Positions 24,604 to 33,976 are shown, counted from the stretch's first letter. The stretch is 64,000 nucleotides of DNA from GCA-002728855 sp036340635 (GCA_036340635.1 JAYYYF010000022.1:19771-83770); one strand, 5' to 3'. Numbers and translations are program-made. Notes: generated by a model from the letters alone, not told the origin.

Positions 24604-25425
24604 TTAGATAAGAGAAAATCTTTTAAAATCAGTAATTCTAAGATCTGGATCAGAAAGTTTCAAATAATCACTTACAGAAAGACTATTATCTTTAATATAA
24701 GATTGATTAATAAGGGTGTTGTCTCTAAAAAATCTTTTCATTTTGCCCTGAGATATTTTTTCTAACATTTCTTCTGGTTTTCCTTCTTTTCTTAGTTGAT
24801 CTTTAGCAATTTCAATCTCTTTTTCTAAAATATCTATTGGCACGCTTTTTTCGTCAAGAGCAATGGGGTTCATTGCAGCTACTTGCATTGAAATATTTTT
24901 GGAAATTTCCTCAGCATCTTTAATAATTCCAGAAAGACCAATAAGTGAAGCAATTTTATTTCCGTTATGAATGTAATGGCCTACAAAAGGAGCAGTTAGT
25001 TTTTTAAATGTACCAAGTTCAATTTTTTCTCCTATTATACCAGTTTGCTCAAGTAACTTATCAGAAACAGGCATGTCATTAAATTTACTTGAAAGAAAGT
25101 TTTCTAGAGTATCAAAAGATAAAGCATGATCAGATAAATCATTTGCAAGTTTTAAATAATCTTGGTTTCTTGCAACAAAATCTGTTTCACAATTAACCGA
25201 GATAATAATTCCGGAGGTTTTATCGGAATTTACTTTAGCTAATACAACTCCTTCAGAGGATTCTCTGTCAGCACGATTTGCAGCAACTTTTTGTCCTTTT
25301 TTTCTCAATATTTCAATAGCCTTTTCGTAATCCCCTCCAGATTCTTCTAGAGCTTTCTTACAATCCATCATACCTGAACCAGTAGATTTTCTAAGTTTAT
25401 TAACTTCAGATGCAGAAATTTTCAA
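24604..25425 (-). CDS. tsf: Translation elongation factor Ts
   Basis: The nucleotide-exchange factor for EF-Tu has 273 residues if translation starts at TTG 25425, giving MKISASEVNKLRKSTGSGMM, the family's normal start. The longer frame to 25491 runs into rpsB and adds 22 residues without family support. The TDVGxGMM-type UBA segment is followed by DCKKALEESGGDYEKAIEILRKKG. The core has VNCETDFVARN, the EF-Tu contact region. The gene follows rpsB by 16 bases. Confidence 0.94.
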   Translation of the reverse strand: MKISASEVNKLRKSTGSGMMDCKKALEESGGDYEKAIEILRKKGQKVAANRADRESSEGVVLAKVNSDKTSGIIISVNCETDFVARNQDYLKLANDLSDHALSFDTLENFLSSKFNDMPVSDKLLEQTGIIGEKIELGTFKKLTAPFVGHYIHNGNKIASLIGLSGIIKDAEEISKNISMQVAAMNPIALDEKSVPIDILEKEIEIAKDQLRKEGKPEEMLEKISQGKMKRFFRDNTLINQSYIKDNSLSVSDYLKLSDPDLRITDFKRFSLI

Positions 25426-25441
25426 TTTAAAAGTATTTAGG

Positions 25442-26275
25442 TTATTTTTTTGGTGATGATTTTTCTTGCCCCTGATTAGTTTTTTTATCATTTTCCTTTT
25501 GGGCTTTATCTTTTTCTTCAGCTTCTTTTACTTTAATTTTTTCTTCAGCTTCTTTTACTTTAATTTGTTCTTCAGCTTCTTTTTCTTCTTTTCTTTGATT
25601 TAGCCCTTCTTCAACAGATTTACTTATAATTGAAAATATTTTTTCAATTGATTTTGTCGCATCATCATTAGAAGGAATAATAAAGTCAACATCTTTTGGG
25701 TCTGAATTTGTATCAACCATTGCAAAAATGGGGATTTTTAATTTTCTAGCTTCCCTAATGGCTATTTTTTCTCTTATTGTATCAACTACAAAGATAGCAC
25801 CAGGCAAACGAGTCATATCACTTATTGAACCAAGATTTTTTTCCAATTTAGAGCGGAGTCTATCTACTAAAAGTTTTTCTTTTTTTGAAAGTGTTTCAAA
25901 AGTTCCATCACTTTTCATGCGATCAATTGAAGCCATTTTTTTGACAGCTTTTCGAATAGTAATAAAATTTGTAAGCATTCCTCCGGGCCATCTCTCAGTA
26001 ATAAAGGGCATTTTTAATTCTTTCGAATATTTTGCAACAATATCTTTAGCTTGCTTTTTTGTAGCAACAAAGAGAATTTTTCTTCCAGATAAAGCAATTT
26101 TTTTCAGCGCATCACAAGCCTCTTCAAGTTTGGCTAAAGTTTTGTAGAGACTTATTATATGGATTCCATTACGTTCCATATGTATATATGGAGCCATATT
26201 TGGATTCCATTTTCTAGTTAAATGTCCAAAATGGACACCTGCATTAAGTAGTTCTTTTATTTCTGTTTTTGCCAT
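25442..26275 (-). CDS. rpsB: 30S ribosomal protein S2 with repeated charged C-terminal tail
   Basis: This 277-residue S2 has the standard core: ELLNAGVHFGHLTRKWNP at the N-terminus, RWPGGMLTNF, RLPGAIFVVDT and PIFAMVDTNSDP. After about residue 225 it carries a tail of roughly 50 residues, mostly Glu, Lys and Ala, with a nine-residue unit repeated nearly three times. The gene lies between rpsI and tsf on the minus strand. The 134 bases upstream contain several inverted repeats that may form a regulatory leader. Confidence 0.97.
   Translation of the reverse strand: MAKTEIKELLNAGVHFGHLTRKWNPNMAPYIHMERNGIHIISLYKTLAKLEEACDALKKIALSGRKILFVATKKQAKDIVAKYSKELKMPFITERWPGGMLTNFITIRKAVKKMASIDRMKSDGTFETLSKKEKLLVDRLRSKLEKNLGSISDMTRLPGAIFVVDTIREKIAIREARKLKIPIFAMVDTNSDPKDVDFIIPSNDDATKSIEKIFSIISKSVEEGLNQRKEEKEAEEQIKVKEAEEKIKVKEAEEKDKAQKENDKKTNQGQEKSSPKK
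25515..25586. repeat. 27-bp tandem repeat, about 2.6 copies, in rpsB
   Basis: The plus-strand unit beginning TCTTCAGCTTCTTTTACTTT occurs at 25515 and 25542, with a diverging third copy from 25569. The period is exactly 27 bases, or nine codons. It encodes the repeated EEKIKVKEA units of the S2 tail. Copy number is likely to vary between strains. Confidence 0.8.
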
Positions 26276-26308
26276 AATTTTTTAGTTTACAATCTCTTTT
26301 ATAGTAGC

Positions 26309-26358
26309 AATAAGTTTAAAAACTTATTTAGGTACTAAACTAATTCCCGCCTTGGCGG
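26309..26358 (-). promoter_or_regulatory. Possible structured leader of rpsB-tsf (three inverted repeats)
   Basis: In the rpsI-rpsB gap there are three successive inverted repeats. One is a 9-bp arm pair AATAAGTTT/AAACTTATT at 26309-26328, the next is TTTAG/CTAAA at 26327-26339, and the third is GC-rich CCGCC/GGCGG at 26347-26358. No T-run follows on the minus strand, so they are not an intrinsic terminator. An S2-binding autoregulatory leader is a reasonable inference. Confidence 0.4.
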
Positions 26359-26409
26359 TTAAGTAGCAAATTATATTTTATACAAATCAACAAGTTCAAA
26401 TCAAATAAA

Positions 26410-26799
26410 TTATCTTTTTGAGAATTGATGCTTTTTTCTGGCCTTTTTCTGACCAAACTTTTTTCTTTCTACCATTCTTGGATCTCTACTAAGGAGTCCT
26501 TCGGGTTTCAAAAGAGAATGATTTTCCTCGTTTGCCTTACAAAGTGCCCTAGAGATAGCTAATTGAATTGCTTCAGCTTGTCCATTGAAGCCACCACCTT
26601 TTACGGTAACTTTCAAATCATAAATTTTTTCACTATTAGTTAAGGATAATGGTTTAATTACTTTGTATTGCAGCGTTGGTAGTGGAAAGTATTTTTCCAT
26701 ATTCTTTTTGTTAACAGTAATTTTCCCTTTACCCTTACTCAAGAATAGCCTGGCAACAGATTTTTTTCTACGTCCAATAGTGTGAATAATGTCTGTCAT
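26410..26799 (-). CDS. rpsI: 30S ribosomal protein S9
   Basis: This 129-residue S9 begins MTDIIHTIGRRKKSVARLFL, has VKGGGFNGQAEAIQLAISRAL in the core and ends with the P-site tRNA contact tail KKARKKHQFSKR. The start codon overlaps the end of rplM by 4 bases. The pair rplM-rpsI is conserved. Confidence 0.97.
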   Translation of the reverse strand: MTDIIHTIGRRKKSVARLFLSKGKGKITVNKKNMEKYFPLPTLQYKVIKPLSLTNSEKIYDLKVTVKGGGFNGQAEAIQLAISRALCKANEENHSLLKPEGLLSRDPRMVERKKFGQKKARKKHQFSKR

Positions 26800-27251
26800 A
26801 TTAACTCTTTTATATCAATTTTTTTTGGGTTTTGAGCTTCATTTTCATGACTATCTCCAATATAAACTCTAAGATTTCTAAAAATGGAAGAACCTAATTT
26901 ATTTTTAGGCAACATACCTTTTATAGCTTTTTCTATCAGTTTTTTTGGATCTTTTTTTTGGACTTCTTCTGCACTTAAAAATTTTTGCCCACCTGGATAA
27001 CCAGTATACCTAATATACTTTTTTTGTTTCAATTTTTTCCCTGTTAAAGTCACCTTTTCAGCATTAATAATTATGACATTATCTCCACAATCAATATGAG
27101 GTGTAAAATAAGACTTATTTTTACCTCTAAGCATAATTGAGGCAATTGAGGCAACTCTTCCTAATGGAATTTTATCTGCGTCAATCAAGACCCACTCCTT
27201 GACAACATCTTTTGGGTTTTTAGAAACCGTTTTGTAACTCAAAGCATCCAC
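26796..27251 (-). CDS. rplM: 50S ribosomal protein L13
   Basis: This 151-residue L13 starts at GTG 27251 (MDALSYKTVSKN), matching Bacteroidota L13 starts. The core has EWVLIDADKIPLGRVAS, HIDCGDNVIIINAEKV and MLPKNKLGSSIFRNLRVY. It heads the rplM-rpsI-rpsB-tsf block and has a clear upstream promoter. Confidence 0.97.
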   Translation of the reverse strand: MDALSYKTVSKNPKDVVKEWVLIDADKIPLGRVASIASIMLRGKNKSYFTPHIDCGDNVIIINAEKVTLTGKKLKQKKYIRYTGYPGGQKFLSAEEVQKKDPKKLIEKAIKGMLPKNKLGSSIFRNLRVYIGDSHENEAQNPKKIDIKELI

Positions 27252-27271
27252 TAATTCTCTTTTAAAGGCAG

Positions 27272-27301
27272 CAAATGTACAATTATTCCATTTTTTTCAA
27301 A
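27272..27301 (-). promoter_or_regulatory. Promoter of rplM-rpsI (and probably rpsB-tsf)
   Basis: On the minus strand TTTG (complement of 27298-27301) and TACATTTG (complement of 27272-27279) are separated by 18 bases, within the range seen in Bacteroidota. The rplM GTG is 20 bases downstream of the -7 element. Confidence 0.7.
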
Positions 27302-27343
27302 AGGCTTTTCTAGTTTTTATTTTATTTACTCATTTTATTTTGT

Positions 27344-28291
27344 TTAGTTTTTTTGCAAATATTGCAAGGCATCTTTTGCCATCAATTTATAATCATGTGC
27401 AACATTTTTGACTTCTTCAGTTTTGATCCAATTAAGTTTAGCATTTAAAACTTCAGAAGTTTCTTGAGCAATTTTAAAAAAATACCTCCCCCTAGCCCTT
27501 CTGGTTAATCCTTGTTGTGTATCAACAATTTGATTATGCCTAAGGGAAGGAGAATTTGGATCATTATCCTCTTCAGCTAAATGAACATATAAATTTTTCG
27601 AAAATGCTTTTGCAATAGTTGAATCATTTAATTGACTTTTATATAAGCCATAAGGGAAAGGGATTTCTTTTTCAGGAACTGTATACCAACCTGCATTTGA
27701 ACATATTGATATATTTAATTTACTCTGGGGTTGAAACATTACAAAACGATGAAGAAATTGTGCTCCTGCAGAATGCCCCCAAGCATTGTAATTAATTTGA
27801 TTTCCATTAAAAATTTGTATTATATGATCAAATAATTGATCAAGAATAGAAAATGTCCATTTTTCAGGAGAATTAAATGTTTCAGTACTAGGATTATCAC
27901 CATCTTGAAAGATATTTGCCAAATTATACTGATCACCTGTTGGGAAGTCTATTTTATTAAACTCTGGAGCAAAAACCATAAATCCATTAACATTTGCCAT
28001 GTCTATCCAACAATCTCTGTAATCATCTGCGTTTCTAGTACTCCCATGAAGAGAAATTAAAATGGGCAAATTTTTCACATCTCCCTGAGGGATGTGGTAA
28101 TAAACATTAATTTCTTTGTCACTATGAAACCCTGATGGAGAGAATGTGAACATTCCAGTAGAATTAGGATTTAATGAAAGTTCTTCAACCGTAGTATTAG
28201 ATGTTAAATTCTGATCATTTTTTGAATAACAGGAGATAATTATTATAAAGAAAAAAATGATTTTTATTCTAGAATGTATTTTATGTTTCAT
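27344..28291 (-). CDS. Lipoprotein alpha/beta-hydrolase, probable esterase
   Basis: This 315-residue protein has a lipoprotein signal ending IISC (Cys21) and an alpha/beta-hydrolase core. LPILISLHGSTRNADDY forms the oxyanion region near 77-93. The nucleophile elbow GHSAGA is near residue 172, and an acidic residue with HDYKL near the C-terminus gives candidate Asp and His. The PYG...NDSTI and WHSAG-type layout resembles LpqC/PHB-depolymerase-like esterases. It is 24 bases downstream of polA and may be co-transcribed. The substrate is unknown. Confidence 0.75.
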   Translation of the reverse strand: MKHKIHSRIKIIFFFIIIISCYSKNDQNLTSNTTVEELSLNPNSTGMFTFSPSGFHSDKEINVYYHIPQGDVKNLPILISLHGSTRNADDYRDCWIDMANVNGFMVFAPEFNKIDFPTGDQYNLANIFQDGDNPSTETFNSPEKWTFSILDQLFDHIIQIFNGNQINYNAWGHSAGAQFLHRFVMFQPQSKLNISICSNAGWYTVPEKEIPFPYGLYKSQLNDSTIAKAFSKNLYVHLAEEDNDPNSPSLRHNQIVDTQQGLTRRARGRYFFKIAQETSEVLNAKLNWIKTEEVKNVAHDYKLMAKDALQYLQKN

Positions 28292-28315
28292 GAATTAGGA
28301 CTAGTTATAAAAGAC

Positions 28316-31135
28316 TTAATGTGCGTTAAGCCAGTTTTCTCCTTCACCAATTTCAACAGATAATGGAACAGATAAGGGGAAGGCGTTTTCCATTTCAAAC
28401 TTGATGATTTTTTTTACATCTTGGATTTCACTTTTTGGGACTTCGAAGATTAATTCATCATGAACTTGAAGAAGCATTTTAGAGTTTAATTTATTTTCAT
28501 TTATTCCTTTTTGAATTCGAATCATTGCAAGCTTAATTATGTCAGCTGCACTTCCTTGAATTGGGGCATTGACAGCATTTCTTTCATCAGCACTTCTAAT
28601 TATTGCATTTTGAGAGTTTATGTTATTTAAATATCTCCTTCTTCCTAAAATGGTTTCTACATATCCATTTTCCCTTGCAAAAGAAATTTGATTAGAAATA
28701 TAATCTCTAAGCTTTGGATAAGTATTGTAATATGTTTCTATTAGATCTTTAGATTCTGCTCTTGTTAAGTTTGTTTGCTGACTTAGGCCAAAAGCCGAAA
28801 CCCCATAAATAATACCAAAATTGACGGTTTTGGCATTTATCCTTTGTTCACGACTAACTTTATCGATAGGGACACTAAAAACTTTGGCCGCAGTTGATGA
28901 ATGAATATCTTCCATTTGATTGAAAGCATTGATCATGTTGGAATCACCACTTAGTGCAGCTATAATTCTAAGTTCAATTTGGGAATAATCCGCAGACATT
29001 AAAACATGATTTTTGTCTTTGGCAACAAAAGCTTTGCGGACTTCCTTTCCCCTGGCTGTTCTTATAGGGATATTTTGCAAATTGGGTTTATTACTACTAA
29101 GTCTCCCGGTTGCTGTCACTGCTTGATTGAATATCGTATGAACTCGTCCCGTTGATTTGTTTATTTCTTGAGGGAGAGCAGTTACATATGTATTTTGAAT
29201 TTTTTGTAGCGACCGCCATTCCAGAATATCTGCGACTATTTGGTTCTCTTTTGCGAGGAAAGAGAGTATATCTTCCGAGGTTGAATATTGACCAGTTTTA
29301 GTTTTTTTCGGTTTGTCAACTAGCTTTAGTTTATCAAATAGTATAGTTCCTAGTTGTTTTGGAGAAGCAAGATTAAAAGATTCTCCAACTTTTTTGTAAA
29401 TAAGAGTTTCCAGCTTAATTATCTCTTTTGACAAAGATTTTGAAAGATTATCTAAAAATTTGACGTCTAAACAAATACCTTCTATTTCCATTTCCGCAAG
29501 GATTCTTAGCAAAGGCAATTCAACTTTTGTTAAGAGTTCTTGTGCATTTTTTTCTATTAGTTTCTTTTCAAATATATCTTTTAATTGCAATGTAACGTCT
29601 GCATCCTCTACCGCGTAAGCAGTTTGTTTTTCTAGGCTAACTTCTCTCATGCTTATTTGATTCTTCTTATTATCGCCAATTAATTCACTTATTGGTATGG
29701 GAGAATAATTGAGATAAGTTTCAGATAAAATGTCCAGCTTGTTTCGCATTTCTGGATTTATCAAATAGTGAGCAATCATTGTGTCAAATAAGGGCCCAAT
29801 AACTTTCAAGTCATATTTTGAGAGAACTTTTAGATCATATTTAAGATTATGACCAACTTTTTCAATTTGGTTATTTTCAAAAAAAGGACGAAAAAAGTGA
29901 ATTGTTTTGATGGCTTGTTTGTTTTCTTCAGGAATTGGAACATAATAACCTCTGTGGTGTTCCCAAGAAAATGCTATTCCAACTAATTCTGCCTTTAATG
30001 AATTTATGTTGGTTGTTTCAGTATCAAAGCAAACAGATTTTTGGAGCATTAATTTTTCTAATAATATTTCTTTGCCAGCAATAGAATCAACATATTGATA
30101 AAAGTGTTTTAAAGATTCAATATCCCTTTTGGTTTTCAAATTATTTGATCCCTCTATTTGAGTGGGAGAATTAAATAAATCTAATTGAGAGTTAGATTTT
30201 TTAGAATTAATTACTTGATTTTCTTTTTTATTTTCTGATGATTGACTTTGCGAATTTATTTGAAAAATTTTTTGGACATTCTCTTTTATTCTTCTAAATT
30301 CTAATTCATCTAAAATTTGAAATAAATCATTAATATTTGGTTTTGAAAATTCAAAATCTTTTTCTTTAAATTTTACAGGAACATCAGTAATAATGGTAGC
30401 TAATTTTTTTGAAAGTAGTCCTAGATCTTTGTTCGATTCAATTTTTTCTTTCAATTTTCCGCTGACTTTGTCAAGATTTTTAAAAAGATTTTCCATTTCT
30501 CCAAATTCTTTAAGAAACTTTCGGGCGGTTTTATCCCCTACACCTGGGAGACCAGGTATATTATCAACACTATCACCCATCATTCCTAGATAATCAATAA
30601 CCTGAATAGGGGTGTCAATTTCAAATTTTTCTTTAACCTCTTCAATTCCCCAAATCTCAACATCATTGCCCATTCTAGAAGGTCTATAAACAAAGATGTT
30701 TTTAGAAACTAGCTGAGCAAAATCCTTGTCTGAGGTTACCATATAAGTAGTATACCCATTTTTTTCAGCTTGTTTAGCAACTGTGCCTATGATATCATCT
30801 GCTTCAAATCCTTCTTTTTCCATAATTGGGATGTGCATGACTTTTAGTATATCCTTAATGTATGGTACGGCAATTATAATTGGTTCAGGCGTTTCATGTC
30901 TATTTGCTTTGTATTCCGGGAACATATCTGAACGTGCTTTTGATCCTCCTTTATCAAAACAAACAGCAAGGTAATCAGGTTTCTCTCTTTTTATTAGATC
31001 TAAAAGAGAATTCATAAAACCCATAATAGCAGAGGTATCCATTCCCTTGGAGTTTATTCTAGGGTTTTTTATAAAGGCATAATATCCTCTAAAAATTAGC
31101 GCATATGCATCTAGTAAAAAAAGCCTTTTTGACAT
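28316..31135 (-). CDS. polA: DNA polymerase I
   Basis: The start chosen is ATG 31135 (MSKRLFLLDAYALIFRGYY, 939 residues); the frame extends 16 codons further up without family support. All three domains are present. The 5' nuclease occupies about 1-290 (FEADDIIGT, MGDSVDNIPGLPGVGDKTA). The 3'-5' exonuclease keeps its acidic site in CFDTETT near 372-378. The polymerase has DYSQIELRI, RINAKTVNFGIIYG and VHDELIFEVP. Proofreading should therefore be active. It acts in Okazaki-fragment maturation and repair. Confidence 0.97.
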   Translation of the reverse strand: MSKRLFLLDAYALIFRGYYAFIKNPRINSKGMDTSAIMGFMNSLLDLIKREKPDYLAVCFDKGGSKARSDMFPEYKANRHETPEPIIIAVPYIKDILKVMHIPIMEKEGFEADDIIGTVAKQAEKNGYTTYMVTSDKDFAQLVSKNIFVYRPSRMGNDVEIWGIEEVKEKFEIDTPIQVIDYLGMMGDSVDNIPGLPGVGDKTARKFLKEFGEMENLFKNLDKVSGKLKEKIESNKDLGLLSKKLATIITDVPVKFKEKDFEFSKPNINDLFQILDELEFRRIKENVQKIFQINSQSQSSENKKENQVINSKKSNSQLDLFNSPTQIEGSNNLKTKRDIESLKHFYQYVDSIAGKEILLEKLMLQKSVCFDTETTNINSLKAELVGIAFSWEHHRGYYVPIPEENKQAIKTIHFFRPFFENNQIEKVGHNLKYDLKVLSKYDLKVIGPLFDTMIAHYLINPEMRNKLDILSETYLNYSPIPISELIGDNKKNQISMREVSLEKQTAYAVEDADVTLQLKDIFEKKLIEKNAQELLTKVELPLLRILAEMEIEGICLDVKFLDNLSKSLSKEIIKLETLIYKKVGESFNLASPKQLGTILFDKLKLVDKPKKTKTGQYSTSEDILSFLAKENQIVADILEWRSLQKIQNTYVTALPQEINKSTGRVHTIFNQAVTATGRLSSNKPNLQNIPIRTARGKEVRKAFVAKDKNHVLMSADYSQIELRIIAALSGDSNMINAFNQMEDIHSSTAAKVFSVPIDKVSREQRINAKTVNFGIIYGVSAFGLSQQTNLTRAESKDLIETYYNTYPKLRDYISNQISFARENGYVETILGRRRYLNNINSQNAIIRSADERNAVNAPIQGSAADIIKLAMIRIQKGINENKLNSKMLLQVHDELIFEVPKSEIQDVKKIIKFEMENAFPLSVPLSVEIGEGENWLNAH

Positions 31136-31228
31136 ATTATAAATTTTATCTAAATGTAAAAAAAGCTGTAGAATAAAAATCACATCACAACATTATTAGT
31201 AAATTGATTTCGTTTTAAATTTTAAGAA

Positions 31229-31672
31229 GTGAAAATTTTATTTGACGATAAGTATTTTATGAAACAAGCAATTGCTGAGGCAAAGAAGGCTTATTTTGAA
31301 GGGGAAATACCGGTGGGAGCCATTATAACTACAAATAAAAAGATTATCGCTAGAGCACATAATTTAACAGAAAAGCTCAATGATGTAACAGCTCATGCTG
31401 AGATGCAGGCTATTACTTCTGCTTCAAATTTTATCAATGGGAAATACCTTGCCAAATGCACTTTATATGTCACCCTTGAACCTTGCATAATGTGCATGGG
31501 GGCACTTTATTGGTCAAAATTAGATCGGATAGTTTATGCTGCTTCTGATCTCAAAAACGGGTATACTAAACACAACATTAGCCCTCATCCAAAGACAAAA
31601 ATAAGCTGTGGTATAATGGAAAATGAATCATCCACTTTATTGAAAGCTTTTTTTAAAACTAAGAGAAAATAA
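31229..31672 (+). CDS. tadA: tRNA adenosine(34) deaminase
   Basis: This 147-residue deaminase has the zinc site HAEMQA (His57, Glu59 region) and PCIMCMGA, and the EIPVGAII start of the TadA fold. It converts A34 to inosine in tRNA-Arg. The GTG at 31229 is chosen because KILFDDKYFMKQAI matches the N-terminus of flavobacterial TadA; ATG 31259 is the alternative. It is divergent from polA and convergent with the cold-shock gene. Confidence 0.92.
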   Translation: MKILFDDKYFMKQAIAEAKKAYFEGEIPVGAIITTNKKIIARAHNLTEKLNDVTAHAEMQAITSASNFINGKYLAKCTLYVTLEPCIMCMGALYWSKLDRIVYAASDLKNGYTKHNISPHPKTKISCGIMENESSTLLKAFFKTKRK

Positions 31673-31710
31673 AAATGTTTATCTGGGATAAATAAAGTCG
31701 TGATTCTAAA

Positions 31711-31902
31711 TTACACTAAAGATACTTTGGTTGCTAGTTTTCCTTTCTCCCCCTCTTCTTCTGTATACTCAACCTTATCTCCTTCCTTGATGTTTAATCC
31801 TTCAAGTGCAGAAACATGAACAAAAATATCTTCTGATGTTTCATCATTGGTAATGAATCCATAACCTTTGGATACATTAAAAAATTTAACTGTGCCAGTC
31901 AT
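31711..31902 (-). CDS. cspA: Cold-shock domain protein (CspA family)
   Basis: This 63-residue single cold-shock domain has RNP1 KGYGFIT and RNP2 DIFVHVSAL. It binds single-stranded RNA or DNA as a chaperone. A TAnnTTTG-like TATTTTTG on the minus strand (complement of 31922-31929) would give a leader of only about a dozen bases. The long cold-shock 5' leader known from E. coli cspA is therefore not seen. Confidence 0.95.
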   Translation of the reverse strand: MTGTVKFFNVSKGYGFITNDETSEDIFVHVSALEGLNIKEGDKVEYTEEEGEKGKLATKVSLV

Positions 31903-31958
31903 AAGTAAAAATTATTTACCGCAAAAATAAGATTTTATAACAAACAGTGGATATAAAT

Positions 31959-32198
31959 TTATTTTTTTTGATTTTTATTTCGAATCTTTTTTATGTTTTC
32001 TTCAGTTAGAGTGTAATCTTTTAATGATTTATCTTTCCAACGGTAGAACAAAAAAAAAGGCATGTATATAAAAGCACCTATTAAGACAGAAACACCAATA
32101 AATTTTTCTCCATTTGGGAGGTTGTTTTTTTTTAGATAAAACCCGTAAGACATAGTTGTTATTATAATTAAGAATAAAAATCTCAACAAGAATTTCAT
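31959..32198 (-). CDS. Small two-segment membrane protein, unknown
   Basis: This 79-residue protein has two hydrophobic stretches, about residues 2-21 and 34-52, then a basic, probably cytoplasmic tail (TEENIKKIRNKNQKK). No family is recognised. It lies 9 bases downstream of aspS on the same strand, so it may be co-transcribed. The codon pattern and spacing favour a real gene, but no function can be inferred. Confidence 0.6.
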   Translation of the reverse strand: MKFLLRFLFLIIITTMSYGFYLKKNNLPNGEKFIGVSVLIGAFIYMPFFLFYRWKDKSLKDYTLTEENIKKIRNKNQKK

Positions 32199-32207
32199 GG
32201 GTAAAAA

Positions 32208-33959
32208 CTATTTGTTAAGTGATTTTAAATGTAGTTCTTTTAACTGGTCATCTTCCAATATTGAAGGAGCATCAATCATAACATCCCTCCCAGCATTATT
32301 TTTTGGAAAAGCTATAAAGTCTCTGATTGTTTCACTTCCTCCTAAAATTGCAACCAATCTGTCAAGACCAATTGCAATACCTCCATGAGGGGGGGCTCCA
32401 AATTTGAAAGCATCGATTAAGAAACCAAATTGTTCCTTAGATTTTTTGTCTGAAAATCCTAAAAGTGAAAACATTTTTTTCTGAAGGTTAGGATCATGTA
32501 TACGAATTGATCCTCCACCAATTTCATTTCCATTCAAGATTAAATCATGTGCATTTGCTCTAACTTTTAGAGGGTTAGTTTCAAGTAGTTCAAGATCTTC
32601 AAATTTTGGAGCCGTGAAAGGATGGTGCATTGCATGATATCTTTTATCGTCAGCATCCCATTGCAAAAGAGGGAAGTCTGTTACCCATAAAGGAGCAAAT
32701 GATTCAGGGTTTCTTAAATTTAATCTTTTCCCCATCTCAAGGCGAAGCATGCCCAATTGATTTTGAGTAGATTGAGTATCACCTGCCATTATGAGAATCA
32801 GATCTCCTGGTTCTGATTTTGTTTTTTCTGCACATTTTTTGAAATCTTCATGGTTAAAGAATTTATCAACGGAAGATTTAAAACTTCCATCATTTAAATA
32901 TTTTATCCAAATCAATCCCTTTGACCCGATTTGAGGGGTTTTAACCCAATCAATAAGAGAATCAATTTCTTTTCTACTGTATGAGGAAGCTCCAGGTACA
33001 GAAATCCCAACTACTGAATCACTTTTGTCAAAAACGTCAAAGCCTTTGTTTTTTAAGATATTATTTAGATGACCAAATTCCATTCCAAAACGAATATCAG
33101 GTTTATCTGTTCCGTATCGATTTATAGCTTCAGAATAAGTTAATCTTGGGAAAGAATTAATTTTCACACCTTTTATTTCTTTTAATAAATGTTTAATCAG
33201 TTCTTCAAATTGCAAAAGGACATCATCTTGTTTAACAAATGCCATTTCACAATCAATTTGAGTAAATTCAGGCTGTCTATCTGCTCTTAGATCTTCATCC
33301 CTAAAACATTTGACAATCTGGAAATATTTGTCAATTCCTCCTATTACTAGAAGTTGTTTGAAGGTTTGAGGAGATTGCGGCAAAGCATAAAATTCACCGG
33401 GATTAATTCTAGAAGGGACAACAAAATCCCGTGCTCCTTCAGGAGTTGATTTTATAAGACAAGGTGTTTCTACATCTATAAAATTAGCTTTTGATAAAAA
33501 GTTTCTGATTTCAAGAGTAACTCTATGTCTAAAAATTAGATTTTCACGAACAGGATCTCTTCTAATATCAAGATATCTATATTTCATCCTAAGTTCTTCG
33601 CCGCCATCAGTTTCATTTTCAATTGTAAAAGGAGGGATTGAGGATTCACTTAAAATATTTATTTTTGCAACAAGTATTTCAACATCACCTGTAGATAGGT
33701 TTGGATTTTTTGATTCTCTTTCTAAAACTTTTCCTTTTATCTGGATTACGAATTCTCGTCCTAAGGCAAGAGATTGTTTATAAACTTCTTTTGGCGTTCT
33801 TTCCTCATCAAGAACAAGTTGGACAAGGCCATATCTATCTCTCAAATCAATCCAAACGATAAATCCCTTATTCCTTATTCTTTGAACCCATCCACAAAGA
33901 GTTACTTTTTCATTTAGATGGATTTTTGTTAGCTCACCACATGTATGCGATCTTAACAT
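32208..33959 (-). CDS. aspS: Aspartyl-tRNA synthetase
   Basis: This 583-residue class IIb synthetase is of the bacterial type. The N-terminal OB anticodon-binding domain starts LRSHTCGELTKIHLNEKVTLCGWV. The catalytic core has FIDVETP, FRDEDLRADRQPEFTQID (motif 2) and GIAIGLDRLVAIL (motif 3). A GAD insertion domain lies around 285-420. The length is standard. A promoter with a good -7 box lies directly upstream. Confidence 0.97.
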   Translation of the reverse strand: MLRSHTCGELTKIHLNEKVTLCGWVQRIRNKGFIVWIDLRDRYGLVQLVLDEERTPKEVYKQSLALGREFVIQIKGKVLERESKNPNLSTGDVEILVAKINILSESSIPPFTIENETDGGEELRMKYRYLDIRRDPVRENLIFRHRVTLEIRNFLSKANFIDVETPCLIKSTPEGARDFVVPSRINPGEFYALPQSPQTFKQLLVIGGIDKYFQIVKCFRDEDLRADRQPEFTQIDCEMAFVKQDDVLLQFEELIKHLLKEIKGVKINSFPRLTYSEAINRYGTDKPDIRFGMEFGHLNNILKNKGFDVFDKSDSVVGISVPGASSYSRKEIDSLIDWVKTPQIGSKGLIWIKYLNDGSFKSSVDKFFNHEDFKKCAEKTKSEPGDLILIMAGDTQSTQNQLGMLRLEMGKRLNLRNPESFAPLWVTDFPLLQWDADDKRYHAMHHPFTAPKFEDLELLETNPLKVRANAHDLILNGNEIGGGSIRIHDPNLQKKMFSLLGFSDKKSKEQFGFLIDAFKFGAPPHGGIAIGLDRLVAILGGSETIRDFIAFPKNNAGRDVMIDAPSILEDDQLKELHLKSLNK

Positions 33960-33976
33960 TTCTTTCAGATTAATTA

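Noticed and set aside
25426..25491. Extended N-terminus for EF-Ts
   Set aside because: These codons lie mostly inside the end of rpsB, and the family starts at the MKISASEV segment.
26347..26358. CCGCC/GGCGG hairpin as an intrinsic terminator of rpsI
   Set aside because: No T-run follows on the minus strand and the stem is only five pairs, so it is treated as a leader element instead.
31678..31692. TTTATC/GATAAA hairpin between tadA and the cold-shock gene as a bidirectional terminator
   Set aside because: The stem is six weak A/T-rich pairs with no strong flanking T or A run; too likely by chance in this base composition.
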